From Perca fluviatilis (Eukaryota; Chordata; Actinopteri; Perciformes; Percidae): 64,000 bases of DNA. Location of the stretch: positions 3,508,068 to 3,572,067 of the forward strand of contig NC_053116.1 in assembly GCF_010015445.1 (NCBI RefSeq). The letters run 5' to 3'. The notes below the pieces were generated by a model. That model saw nothing but the letters and a program-made list of their open reading frames with translations. It searched no databases and was not told the DNA's origin. The position numbers and the translations under genes are program-made. Of this stretch, positions 1-11,193 are shown one piece after another. The stretch's first letter is position 1. Every line of letters begins with the position of its first letter.

Positions 1-1158
1 TCATATATCACAATCAACTCTCTCGCGCCACACAGTTGTAAGTACGTATTACAGCTACGGTAGCCTTCATGCTTCAAAAAGCCTGTCTTTTGCTCTTTTC
101 AATAGCCTTTTTCTTTTTCTGGGCGAGAAGAAGACTCCTGTTCCTGAAATTTGTCCTGTATGTTTCCTTCTTCATATGCTTCAGACTTGCCGGGGCCGGG
201 AAGCTACGATACCCATTAGCAGCATTAGCAGCACCTGTGAGTTTATCATGTGACAGAGAAAACGCAAAAGGCGGAGCAGTATGTCCCTTACCGGCTAATG
301 TATTTCAACAAAGCGCATGAATATGGAGCGTCTACCCCAGTTCATGCAAGTGCAAATGTGAAATTTAAAGCTAATAGGAATATTTGTGATTGATGGTGGT
401 GGTAAATATTTATGAAAAAGGACAAGTTTGTGAACGGGCAACACAGATTTTGATAATGAACAACTAAACACGTTACACACTGGACCTTTAAGCTTATTTT
501 ACTTGCGCAAGTAGAGTCAATTTACAGCACTTCAGCATAAGTACAGAAAATGTGTTCTTTTTTAAAGGAGTTGGGAGTCAAGTTAGTTATTTGGTTCATG
601 CAATCAGTAGCTTTTCTTCTTATCTCTAGTCAGGCCCGGCATCTCCTCCACATTATGCGCTCTGCCCTCAGGGATACATTCTGTGCTCCTTGCAAGGTCA
701 CTCAGCCTTCGTGATTAACAAATGAAAGACCCAAATACTAAAACAGAAATACTAAAACAGCAGTTTGGATGCAAATGGTTTAACAAAGAAATTGAAGCTA
801 TACCGTTCTAAGCATACATTTACTAACAGTATGTTAATACCTTTTATAGCTGGTTAATACATCCATAATAAGCCACTGTGGTAGCAAAGCCAACAATAGC
901 CATGTTAGCTCATGTTAGCGCTAATACATTGGGTACATCTGTAGGGATATATATGAAATTACTTAACTGTTTGTCACTGAGCGTTGCCTAATGTTACCAC
1001 GTCCATCTGCCATCAAATGGTGTGCCGGTGGAATACCACCTGCACAGGTCGGTGTAGTGAGCGGCCAGTGGCGCCAGGGGATTGGTTTATGCCGCTGTAC
1101 CACAGTGGCTGACCAATAGCCACTTTTCGATCTCGGCGTCACTCCTAAAGAAACCAGG
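1..1158. other. No supported gene
   Basis: AT-rich sequence with only short open frames. An 83-codon frame at 69-320 (+) begins with a hydrophobic stretch, but it has no recognisable domain or convincing splice sites. I see no tandem repeat or terminal inverted repeat. The stretch ends where a Harbinger-type terminus begins at 1159. Confidence 0.5.
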
Positions 1159-2429
1159 GGCCCGTTTCAGGAAGGAGGTTTAACAAACTCTGAGTCTAAC
1201 CCTGAACTCAGAGTAGGTTCACTCAGAGTTAAGCGCGTGCACCACCACAATAAAAAGGCAGCATGAATGGAGCCATGATACTACGATTCACCATTCTAAG
1301 TACCACAAACAAACTGGTCGGTGAAAATACTCATGCACACATACAGCGAGTTTGAACATATATTTCGTTTAAAAAGCAACACAGCGGCTGCTGCAAAAGA
1401 GAGAGAAAATTGCTGCTAGAGTAAATGCGTAAGCTCTAATATAGTGTATTAATATCATATTTAATCATAAGTATATTACTGGTGAAATAGTATTGAACCT
1501 ATCATCTATAAAAGTCCTAGGCCTATTAATCCCATTCTGAGGCCGCAGCACAATCATTAACAGAATTATAATTCATAATTTTTATTTCAAAGGGTTTACA
1601 TTATTCACCTGCAATACTGTGGAACTCCTTTTTAATGGCTCTAACTGGTTTATGTCCAGGGAACACTACAAAAACGGTTAAGAAACGTTCCAGAGCGAGT
1701 CACATTCTTCTGACGGCGCTTTGCTACACAGTGGCTTTACTAATATGCTCCGTATCACCAATATAATAAAGAAAACTGCTGTTTGCAAAAAACGTAATGT
1801 GACACACGATGGGTGACGTTAGCAATATGAGGACGGATAAGGTTATGTTGGCTACGTAACTGGTAGACTGGGAAGAAAAATGATACCGCTCAAATAGGTA
1901 GTTATCTGGAAATGAAAATACATCTATAGTCGGGGCCTCAATATCATCTCCCAACGTATTTTTAACTCCCTGCGAAGTCATAAAGCTTCTTCATCAACGG
2001 GATTGTCGACAAAAGGAAATGCCATGTTTTGAGAAAAAAAAAACGTTTTATAGTCTGCCTAGCACAGTTAATAAACCAACCCTGTTTTTTTTATTCATGC
2101 AGATAACAAACAGCGCTATACAGTAATGCACCTGATACTGACTGAATGAATGAATGAGGAAATGAAAGAGCACTGTGTCCGAGGGAGGAGACTGAGAGAA
2201 ACTCGAGGTTTCTTGAAGAAAACCTGCTCCCGACCAGGTTAGGTTCACAGCCTCAGTTACCATAGTAACTGACTCTGAGGTTAAGTTACCTCTCTTTCTG
2301 AAATGGGCTGGAGTAACCCCTCTCTCTCAGGTTTGATTAACCTCCCTTTCTGAAACAGAGTGAGAGTTTCTCTCATCTCAGGGTTAACAAACTCAGAGTT
2401 TTCACTAAACCTGCTTTCTGAAACGGGCC
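1159..2429 (-). mobile_element. PIF/Harbinger-like DNA transposon, internally deleted
   Basis: The ends are perfect 12-bp inverted repeats (GGCCCGTTTCAG at 1159-1170, its complement at 2418-2429). They are followed by longer imperfect subterminal repeats rich in AACTCTGAGTT-like words. A minus-strand transposase remnant (separate entry) resembles the N-terminal part of HARBI1-type nucleases. At 1.27 kb the element is far shorter than an autonomous Harbinger, and the catalytic domain is missing. A clean 3-bp target duplication is not visible, so either terminus may be a few bases off. Confidence 0.75.
1560..1981 (-). pseudogene. HARBI1-like Harbinger transposase N-terminal remnant
   Basis: Minus-strand frame 1981-1724 reads through a segment typical of Harbinger nucleases just before the DDE domain: an FPDNYLFERYHFSSQS block, then FFANSSFLYYIGDTEHISKA. 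After the stop the similarity continues in other frames to about 1560 (a block containing NRF and KPVRAIK-like residues), so frameshifts are present. The DDE catalytic residues are absent because the element is deleted beyond this point. Family recognition is from memory of HARBI1-type proteins. The piece cannot encode an active transposase. Confidence 0.7.
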
Positions 2430-2640
2430 TCTGAGGGTTATTTCACAAAACCTAGATAGCGGATTAGGCTGGGATTTCCCAGGTATCCTGGATGTATTAA
2501 GACATGACTTGGTTTCACGAAAGCAGAGGCAGATAAGTTACCATGGAGATTTATTCTGTGCAGCTAGCCTGCTCCTGACCAGGCTAACAGCCAGGATTTA
2601 TTAATCCTGGAGCCTTTTCTGTTCACTCAGCAGTGCTTTA
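2430..2640. mobile_element. Fragment of a second Harbinger-like element
   Basis: It starts immediately after the 1159-2429 element with GGGTTATTTCACAAAACC-type sequence. It carries a GTTACCATGG word (2537-2546) followed by CCTGCTCCTGACCAGG (2568-2583), a motif shared with two other elements in the window. No matching right terminus was found, so this is a truncated end or an element whose far end has decayed. Confidence 0.4.
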
Positions 2641-4306
2641 AATCACTTTTTTTCCCTCATTTACAATATCTCCTACTAAAAGGCAGGTAAAGGGTATTCA
2701 ATATAGGCTCTATCTACCGACACAAATATACTATGAACTGTGCTTATCTTTGACCTGTTAAAATCTATTATTGCTCGGTATTAGCCTGCATTAAAATACA
2801 ACAGGTACATATTGATGTTCAGTTTAGTCCTGTTATTATTTTAACATTGGGACCATTATTTAAATAAATATTCATGTCATTGGTGTTGTTATATTGCCTT
2901 TATGAAGACTAATAAACTGGTGTTCATATTGTTGTTAGAAGTATGGTGAATATAGTATGACAGTTGTTGGGATAAATAGAAAAGGCTGATAAAGTTTTAA
3001 ATGTGTTTTAAATGAAGTCAGTGATGAAGGATAATATATAACGTCCTTTACACGTGTTTCTATAATGGTTCTAACAAAGGCAGACAGGGCAGAGACCAAT
3101 ACATCTTTTTAGATGATTTATTTCTTTTTGTATTCTTTGACAAGTATATTACTTATCCATGTGCATTGTATTTGGCGTTCTTAGCATACAGTGTGTGTTC
3201 TGTCCAATAAACTGGGACTATAATTTGAGAGACAATTATTAAACCTATCCTAATTGTACAATCCTCCTATAGTCCTAGTTCACTGGACCAGTGACTATAT
3301 AGTGTAGGCTACTGTACATTCATGAAACAACAGGGAGAGGACACCTCAATGTTTTTTGTATATATTATTATATCATTATATTTTGCCGTTTTGTTTAACT
3401 GATGAATACACTGTTACAGTCATGTTTACAGTGTGCATTGAGTTTATCACTTAATTATCTTTATAGTTTCTAGATTTCAGAGTCCAAGTTCTTCAGTGTT
3501 TTTCTTTTCTGTGTCCATATATACGAGGAAGCAAACATATAATATGTAGAGAAGGAAACTCGGCCTCTGTAAAAACAAAACAAACGTGGCAGATAATAGT
3601 GGACCGACTGAATGCTAGTCTAAAAATTTACGTTTGTGAACTACTGCTCTTAACTGAAACCATTGAAGGACTCAATTATCATTTGCACAAACAAACAGCT
3701 GTAAACTTTGCCTTAAAAGCAAGCAGTGGGAGTTAATATGTTACTTAGGAAATGTATATTTTAGCCAATACGAGAGAGAGGGAGTAACAGACTGAGAGAG
3801 AGGTATGTAGGCTATGTATCATATTCTAACATTTTAGATAAAAGGTTGTAATTGATCCTCATGGTAAATTTCCTGAGTAACATTATCTTCTGCTCACTTT
3901 TAAGGCAAAGAGTACAACTGTTAATTTCTGCAAATGATTAGTAGCCTAACTTCTTCATGGTATGATTATGACGGTTTCAGTCCAGAGCAGTGGTCAGTAA
4001 ATGTATATTTTTAGGCTGCTTACACATTCAGGCGGTCCGCGATCATCTGCCAAGCTTTCTCTCGCTGTTTCATTACAGCGTTACAGTTGTTTGATTACAA
4101 CTTGCCTGAAATATTTCGGAATATTTCGGAACTTATAAAAGTTATGAAGACTACATTTGCTTCCATAATAACATGTCTGTAACTGGCACATATTTTCCTT
4201 CATTTTGTCATAAATGATGTATGAAGAGTTAAAATTGTGAGTGAGCACAAGTCCAGGGTTTAAAGAAGGTTGTTCACTAACTCTCTCTGTTTGTCTGTTG
4301 CTATAG
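2641..4306. other. No gene seen; upstream or intron of the zinc-finger exon
   Basis: AT-rich sequence with many stops in all frames. It ends in a polypyrimidine tract and AG (4305-4306) that looks like the 3' splice site of the zinc-finger exon. No upstream exon of that gene could be identified here. Confidence 0.5.
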
Positions 4307-4930
4307 AAACAGAGAGGAGGAGTGGGACCCAAATGTCACCACTGTCAGCACTGTGACAAATCCTTCACAACATCAAAATATTTAAAGATTCATCAGAGAG
4401 TTCACACTGGACAGAATCTACACATCTGTGATCAATGTGGGGCAGCTTTCATACAACAGAGTAACCTAAAAAAACATCAACGCATTCACACTGGAGAGAA
4501 GCCGTACCGTTGTGATCAATGTGGGGCCGCATTCACACTACAGAGTAACCTAAAAAGACATCAACTGATTCACACTGGAGAGACGCCGTACAGCTGTGAT
4601 CAATGTGGGAAAACTTTTACTCAGAGTGGTAACCTGGAAATTCACCAACGTGTTCACACTGGAGAGAAGCCTTACTGGTGTGAACAATGTGGGGAAACAT
4701 TTTCTGAGAGTAGTCACCTTAAAACACATCAACGCATTCACACTGGAGATAAACCTTACAGCTGTGATTTATGTGGTAAAACCTTTTCTAGGAGAGGTAA
4801 CCTAGAAAGCCACCGACGTGTTCACACTGGAGAGAAGCCGTACTGGTGTGAACAATGTGGGAAAACGTTTTCTGAGAGTGGTAACCTTAAAAGACACCAG
4901 CGCATTCACACTGTTCACTTCACACTGTAG
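4307..4930 (+). CDS. C2H2 zinc-finger protein, terminal exon (seven fingers)
   Basis: A single open exon follows a strong acceptor (CTCTGTTTGTCTGTTGCTATAG, broken here as CTCTGTTTGT/CTGTTGCTATAG) and ends at TAG 4928-4930. It encodes seven consecutive C2H2 fingers (C-x2-C-x12-H-x3-H), most joined by TGEKP-type linkers, and a short tail after the last finger. No KRAB, SCAN or BTB domain lies in this exon, so any N-terminal effector must be encoded upstream. There is no in-frame ATG near the start, which supports it being an internal or last exon rather than a single-exon gene. Arrays like this bind DNA through helix residues of successive fingers and usually act as nuclear transcription regulators. 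It could instead be a retained fragment of one of the many lineage-specific fish zinc-finger genes. All seven fingers keep their zinc ligands and there is no frameshift, which argues for function. The specific orthologue cannot be named. Confidence 0.85.
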   Translation, partial: KQRGGVGPKCHHCQHCDKSFTTSKYLKIHQRVHTGQNLHICDQCGAAFIQQSNLKKHQRIHTGEKPYRCDQCGAAFTLQSNLKRHQLIHTGETPYSCDQCGKTFTQSGNLEIHQRVHTGEKPYWCEQCGETFSESSHLKTHQRIHTGDKPYSCDLCGKTFSRRGNLESHRRVHTGEKPYWCEQCGKTFSESGNLKRHQRIHTVHFTL

Positions 4931-5234
4931 TGAACATGTTTCAGAGCCAAGCTGTTTCCTCCTGCCTCCTCCTCATGCCCTGATAGCTTTTATTCCTGTA
5001 ATACAATATTTTGAGTTCAGGGTGCTATTTAACTAATGCTGCAACAAAGGAGTATTTGTTCTTAATTAAAATAGTCCCATCACTGTTTACTAAGGTAATG
5101 TCAAATAGTCTATTGTCCCTTAAGATGAAGAAAAGAAGCAAATCTTCATAACTGGGAAGCTTTATGGGAAGCTTTAATCAGAACATGTCTGCTGCTGCTG
5201 CTTAAAAAATGACTTGAACAGTTACTGTGTTAAT

Positions 5235-5525
5235 TAGAGTTGAGACGGTTACTCGGCTGAAACGAGTATCCGGTATAGATAAAGCACTTTTGCCGAGTAC
5301 GAGTATTATACTAGTAATACGAGTCAATATCTGTGCTCGGATTGAATAAAAATCCTCATTGGGTAGCTGACTGTGTCTGCGTTCTGTGATAGGCTAGTCA
5401 CAGCGCCCCTCCCCTACACACATACAGATTTATTGTGTTGCTCTTCATTAAAGTCGATGCAGATCTGAAAAACAGCGGACTATTTCATCCGTAGAACTCA
5501 GTCCCCCCCCATCTCTTTTTTTTTT

Positions 5526-5560
<35 letters not shown>

Positions 5561-6046
5561 TACTCACTCACACACACACACACACACACATACCTGGTGT
5601 GGAAATAAAAAAAACAAAAAAAATCACACTGATCATAAAAAAATTTAAAGTAAAAAAAAAGTTATGTTGAGTATGAAAACTCTTGTTCATTTCATTTTAC
5701 TTCATAATTGCAACCGCATGTGTTGTATTCATTGTTGCAAAACTTGTTCTGTATATAGTTTGTTATCGTGATCAAAACCATTGATCTGAAGCTCAATGCT
5801 GATGCTGTCATGTAAATAGTTTTCTAATCTAAAAAATAAAATTAAAAATTAAAATATAACAATTTCTGATCAACCCATATCAATTGCATGCTTAAAATAA
5901 CATACCCGCCCATTTTAAAGACAACCCAACCCACTTCCGGGTTAAATCCTGTCCACTTCCGGGTTAGGCCCCGCCCAGTCCGAGTACAGATATAGATAAT
6001 TCATATGGTTAACAGATACAGATAATGCTGTACTCGCTCATCCCTA
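5235..6046. mobile_element. Non-autonomous hAT-like element with 8-bp target duplication
   Basis: Flanked by direct repeats GTGTTAAT at 5227-5234 and 6047-6054. The termini are imperfect inverted repeats (TAGAGTTGAG... and the complement of TAGGGATGAGCGAG). There is no transposase frame. The interior carries a CT/CA microsatellite and an AT-rich stretch. The 8-bp duplication places it with hAT-type elements. Confidence 0.75.
5515..5591. repeat. (CT)n followed by (CA)n microsatellite
   Basis: A T-run, then mostly CT dinucleotides with one GT interruption, then a short CA run, inside the 5235-6046 hAT derivative. Confidence 0.9.
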
Positions 6047-6054
6047 GTGTTAAT

Positions 6055-7592
6055 GTGCGTCTGTGCCGCCGCCATCTTGGGACGAACAACTGATCTTAAA
6101 GACTCCTAGAAAAAAGATTTTTGTACTGCTTTTGGATGTTCATGTAAGAAATGCTAAACAAAGCAACATAGAATAACATTTCACGGATGAAAAAGATGTT
6201 TTACAATATTTAACGAAAGCGTTAAATTTAATATCACAAAAGGTAACATTAATCCTTCTTTTAAGTTAACAATAAGTTAAGTGACTGTCCTAATACTGAG
6301 TTAAGCTAATGCTAGCTTGTGTCAGATAAAGTATTTGTTATTTCAGTAATTAGTAATACCTCATTAAGATGCTGAAAATGATGTTTGTTATGTGTGTTAC
6401 TGAACAGTTTCTTTAATTGTGGATAGACCTTCTGCCTCCATAGACACACATGCATTAGGAGGAGCACAATGTTCGTTACGAAATGGCCGTTGTGTCAACA
6501 TATCGCTCCAATAAACAGCAGCGACCAATGCGGTATCTACGTATACATATATATTTTATATTCCACAGGCTTCTTCAGTGGATTACACACGTGAGAACAG
6601 CTGTTGAATTTCGTTGGAAGTTTGCGAGCTTTTGGCTAATTCTAGCATTTTTAACCCATGTACAATTATTCCTTTTATTAATTTGCTCTGTCCTCTTCTT
6701 AAATAAACTGAATAGAATTGAACTTTCACATTAAGTTTCTTACTTTTTTACAGGTGTATTCTTCTTTATGACACTCTTATGACTCCATATCATCCTTCAG
6801 TTTATCACAAACATTCACCATCAACACACATCTGGAGATACATGTTTTTTATTGGAAAGGAATGGAAAACTGTCCTTTGAAAAGTAAGTAGAAAGGCATT
6901 TCCTGCAGAAAATGCTTGTGAATGCTGAAAAGCTAAATTGCTAAAGCTTAACTAGATGGCTTTAATGCATAAGAAGGTGAAACTGTAAGAATAGTTGGAA
7001 AAGTTAGAATGGTTTAAATTAGTTTACAACATGTATAATACAAAAGTGTAATATTTTAAGGTTTTCTGAAAAGCTGTCACTACACTGAATTGTAGGCTTC
7101 AATGTGTAAGTAAGTTGAAGTTGTAGGGAAATGTTCGCCTCCGGTTCTCCTTAAGTTTTGATTCCACCTTAAAAAAATGCATGTTTCGGCCATTGGGTGG
7201 CAGTGTTTATCGCAACAGACTAGACTGTTAAATTCAGATAAATTAGTCTCTGTAAAATTTGGATTAACTGGTAACAAAATTATATGAATGAACTCTTGAG
7301 AGACTAGACATGACATGAAGAGATGAGAACCAACATGAACCTTGAGAAACCACACATGACATGAAAAGGCATGACATGACATGAAGAGAGTCATGACATT
7401 TCTAACAGAGTGTACATCAGTGGCATTTCTAATATACATTAATACACATTTCTAACAGAGTGTACATCACATCAGAGAGCTTTATGGCTATAGATGTAGA
7501 TGTGTAGATAGACCTAGATCCGTGTGTGTGTGTGTGTATGTGAGTGAGGGAGTGAGAGATAGCAAGCAGTTCTCATCACAGTAGCAGAGGAG

Positions 7593-7594
<2 letters not shown>
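6055..7594. other. No supported gene
   Basis: Only short frames without domains. A GCCGCCATCTTGG word (6067-6079), resembling a YY1 site, lies just right of the hAT copy. The run near 7310-7470 repeats the word CATGACATGA and a twice-used segment around TTTCTAACAGAGTGTACATCA. Confidence 0.45.
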
Positions 7595-7681
<87 letters not shown>

Positions 7682-7691
7682 TGTGTGTGTG
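7595..7691 (+). repeat. (GT)n microsatellite
   Basis: Nearly uninterrupted GT repeat of about 48 units, with one TTT break near 7679. Confidence 0.95.
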
Positions 7692-7779
7692 AGTAGTTCT
7701 CACCCCGGGAGCAGAGGAAGCGTGTGTGTGTCTGTGTGTGATTGTCACCTCGGGAGTAGAGTAAGTGTGTATGCGTGTA

Positions 7780-8096
7780 TGTGCAGGCCTCAGGTCTCCA
7801 GTTCCCTGGCTTCTGAAGCACAGTGCATCTCCTGCTGAGCTCATGGGGAGGTCCACACTGGACCATGCCCACAGGTGAGTGAAGTCACTCCTCATCAGGC
7901 CAATCCCAATGGGTATTGCCAGCCCCGCCCCTACAGCTTCTGCTTCTGCAGTGAAGGCTGTCTCTCCTCCTGGTTCAGGATGCTGGCCAGATCTCCCCCC
8001 ATTTTCCTGCACGCCTCCTCAACATCGTCCCAGATCATCGTCTACCCCACGAACAGGAACACCTTCACACTCCTCCCAGAGTCGCTGTACACTGGA
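7780..8096 (-). pseudogene. C-type lectin-like domain exon remnant
   Basis: The minus strand has an acceptor (TTCTTGTTTCCAG) at about 8096 followed by a frame with the start of a C-type lectin fold. It includes a hydrophobic VFLFVG strand, then WDDVEEACRKMGGDLASI with the conserved Trp, first domain Cys and Gly-Gly-Asp-Leu, then an Asn-Gln-Glu-Glu segment. An in-frame TAG separates the VFLFVG strand from the Trp block, and another stop follows the Glu-Glu segment. Another frame (about 7900-7850) resumes with an IGLMRSDFTHLWAW-type segment, resembling the middle of such a domain. The piece is therefore frameshifted and interrupted. The other disulfide cysteines are not recovered. It is probably a relic of a fish lectin gene, and no neighbouring lectin exon was found. 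Confidence 0.55.
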
Positions 8097-8235
8097 AACA
8101 AGAATAACAAAAAACCTCAACACATTCACCACATTAAAACACTCAGTTTGCGAGTTTGGCGGCGAGTTCTCCATGTCAAAATGTCATTTCCTCCCGCTGA
8201 GGCATATTGAACCCACACTTTCATAATAAAACAAG

Positions 8236-8330
8236 TCTCATCACTTGTGCATTATTAACTTGAACAACTCCACCCCCTGGTTTGGATTCCTTCATTCCAT
8301 TGTAAGAATACCATACCTTATTGTCTCAAT
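8236..8330 (-). pseudogene. Second copy of the terminal-exon motif of the PHD/DDE gene
   Basis: On the minus strand this segment translates to a block with a W-Y-S-Y-N-G core followed by KESKPGGGVVQVNNAQV. It aligns with the W-H-Y-Y-D-G / SKPDDGVVKVNDAEV block at 11250-11340. The DNA similarity covers about 90 bp on the same strand and stops on both sides. It is a diverged fragment 3 kb downstream of the main copy and is not a gene in its own right. Confidence 0.6.
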
Positions 8331-8527
8331 AGTCTGTTAACACAGTTCTGTTCGCATAACATTTTTCTAATGAAATCTTAAATTTGTATTCTGGTCATAG
8401 ATGTTTTGTTAATTTCTTACCTCATCTTCAGACTTGACCATGTGACGATCGGCACCATCACTTTCATTTTTGTTTCTGCGAACCATGTGAAGCAGTATCT
8501 CATGATGAGAGAGTGTTTTTACTTTTT

Positions 8528-10110
8528 AGGGGTCCAAGCCCGAGGGGGCATGGGAACCGCGTAATGCAAGGCATCGCGGTTCACAGGTCCAATGGAGCGT
8601 GGAACCCTATTGTTTTTCTACTGATTATTATTATTCCGCTTCTTCTTCTTCTTCTCCGCCTAAAATTCTGACTGCAGCCTAAACCGTACATAGTGGGGGG
8701 TTGCCATTTTCAGGACTGGTCCAAAACCCCGCAAGGACCTAAGGCGCCAAAGTCGACCCATTTCCACCAGTAGGTGGTGCTATAGTGGACAAAAACCCGT
8801 TTGGCCCTATAACTCCCACACCGTACACCCTACATTCAAAAACCATACATCCACGCGTTCCCTGGATCCAACTGAATCACGTGATATAGGCCACGCCCAT
8901 TTCCGCCTAGAGTTTAATGCGTGAAAAATTGGATTTATCAAAAACCTACTTTTTCGAACTCCTCCTAGACTGTGCGACCGATCTGCACGAAACTTGGAAG
9001 CTAGCATCCCCAGACTGACCTGACAAAAAGTTATAAAAGGAATTTTTGTACGATCAAAATTGCCCATATAACGCACAAACTAATTTGTGTAGCTAACTAT
9101 GAAAACACCAACTTTACCATATCTCAGCCAAATTAAATGCTATCAACGCCAAACTTTAGATTATTCTTTGCCATGACCCTCTGGAGGTACCCCATGCGTT
9201 TTACGAAAATTGGTCACTAGGGGGCGCTACAACTACAAAAAGTTTATATCTCATGAACGGCTCATCCGATTTATACGAAATTTGATGCGTACCATCTGGG
9301 GGCAATCCTGAGGCCATCCCTAGAATGGAGTAACCGAGGATCAAAGTGGGCGTGGCCTATAGGACCCAATGTGACCCAACTCTAGATTCACCACTTACAC
9401 TAATGTGAACAACTTTAAATTTACAGGGTAGATGGACAATGGGCCATGGACCACACCTACCAAAAATTACACATGTGGACAACTAGGTGTCGCTGTAATG
9501 TTTTTTTTGGCTTTAACTCCCACATTACACATCGCACATTAGAAATCTTTACATCCACGTGTTCCGTGAATCAAGCTGAATTACCTGATATAGGCCACGC
9601 CCATTTCCGCGCAAACGTTTTTTCGCAATATCGCGCAATGTGCAAAACCAACTTTTTCGAACTCGTCCTAGGCCGTGCGACCGATCTGCACGAAACCTGG
9701 TAGGTAGCATCTCCAGATGGACCTGACAAAATGTAATTGAAGGAATTTTGCTAAGTTAAAGTATGCGCATTTGACGACAAAACAAATTGTCCTAGCTAGC
9801 TACCACACACATATCATATCATATCTCGGCCAAATTAAATGGTATCAGCAAACAACTTGAGGTCCTTGTTCAACATCTGACGACGATACTCTGTACCACA
9901 TTTGACGAAGATCGGCCATTAGGGGGCGCTATAAGCAACATTTATTTGTTTCGCCCACTAACTCAATGCATTTCAATGGGACATTTGCAATTGCAATATC
10001 TCTGCCACAGTAAAAGCAATCAACACAAAATTTGTAGGGGGCGCTATAATCAACATATAAGTGTTTTGCCCTGTTAATCAATGTTAATGGAATATTTGCA
10101 ATGGGAATGT
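8528..10110. mobile_element. Dispersed teleost repeat built from two ~706-bp units
   Basis: It begins with AGGGGTCCAAGCCCGAGG, a head seen again near 27794. Two diverged units follow, with matching landmarks about 706 bp apart. The segment starting at 8803 (CTATAACTCCCACA) recurs at 9509 (CTTTAACTCCCACA). The block reading GTGCGACCGATCTGCACGAA recurs in both units, as does TGATATAGGCCACGCCCATT. A third partial block around 9890-10060 repeats GGGGGCGCTATAA. No coding frame is supported. Superfamily unknown. Confidence 0.65.
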
Positions 10111-11022
10111 ATCAAAGACCTTGCAGCTCACACTTCTCAATATTTACTGATGTTTACCTCCTACCGTTAGGTTTTGGTTTTCACTTTTGCCTGGTCCCAT
10201 GGTTTTCTACAATAAAGAAACTTCTTAACCCACCTGACAAAGTTTCTACAATCTTCACAGTGGACAAATGTAACTCTTTTCTCCCACTTTTTCAATCCAA
10301 AATCAACACCATTCCTATACCCTGATACCGTGCAATTAAACATTGCAGTTGGAGATAAGTGGCGAATCTGTCATAGTGTGATTGGTTATGTCGGTGGCAT
10401 TGATTCTTAATTACCCACGAAGTTGATCGCGGTCACGTGTCAGTTAAACTTCTCATCTCCAATCCTATCTGTATTTGTGAGAAGTGGCGCTGTCCTGAGT
10501 TGAAAGCCTACTTTACGGCTTTATTATCGAGTTAATAGCCGCGTGTGCTCGTGTCGGCCGCTGTCCATTTCCTAAGGTTCTGAAATGCAAACAACTTTTG
10601 ACTACTTTATTTTTTTAAACGACATGCGCCTGTGAGCACCCTTGGAGGAAAACATCAATTGGCGCCTATGACACCATTTACAACAACCTGACCACCTCCC
10701 CTGCTCTTTCAACCACCACACCTGCCTACCCCCTTCCACCCTCTCAGTCACTCTCTCATTTCTCTCTGCTGTCCACTGTGGTCAGGGGAGTTGAGAAGTT
10801 TGTTTATAGTAGAGAATTGTTAAAAGTAGTCTGTATATGCATGGAGATGAACTGTTAACCACTACATTTGCAACGGCAGAGTACCGCAGACCTCGTGCAT
10901 CAAACCTCTCGATATTCACCAACGTTTGCCCCCCCTACGTAATGCTTCGGGTCCCGCATTGACGCAGCTTCGTGGATCATCGGGGTCGACTGGCGCGGCT
11001 CCCCGGGGCATCACGGACGACT
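10111..11022. other. No supported gene
   Basis: Mixed-composition sequence between repeats. Only short frames and no recognisable domains. The GC content rises sharply from about 10920 toward the 16-bp minisatellite. Confidence 0.45.
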
Positions 11023-11118
11023 GGCATCGGAGGCGAATGGCATCAGAGGCGAATGGCATCGGAGGCGAATGGCATCGGAGGCGAATAGCATCGGAGGCGA
11101 ATGGCATCGGAGGCTTGG
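11023..11118 (+). repeat. 16-bp minisatellite, six copies
   Basis: Unit GGCATCGGAGGCGAAT is repeated six times with single-base variants; the last copy has diverged at its end. It sits in a local GC-rich island just downstream of the PHD/DDE gene. Confidence 0.9.
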
Positions 11119-11193
11119 GCCCCGTCATAACTGCTTGCAGTTCTAGTTTTACATTTGTTTTGGTATGTGTGTGTGGGGGGCATAAAGGAAGGT

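Noticed and set aside
7488..8012. 174-codon minus-strand frame with long poly-Thr-His
   Set aside because: It is the (GT)n microsatellite read as protein, fused to pieces of the lectin remnant; not a gene as drawn.
10916..11128. Pro/Ala/Arg-rich repeated peptide frames on both strands
   Set aside because: Direct result of the 16-bp minisatellite; no start context or homology.
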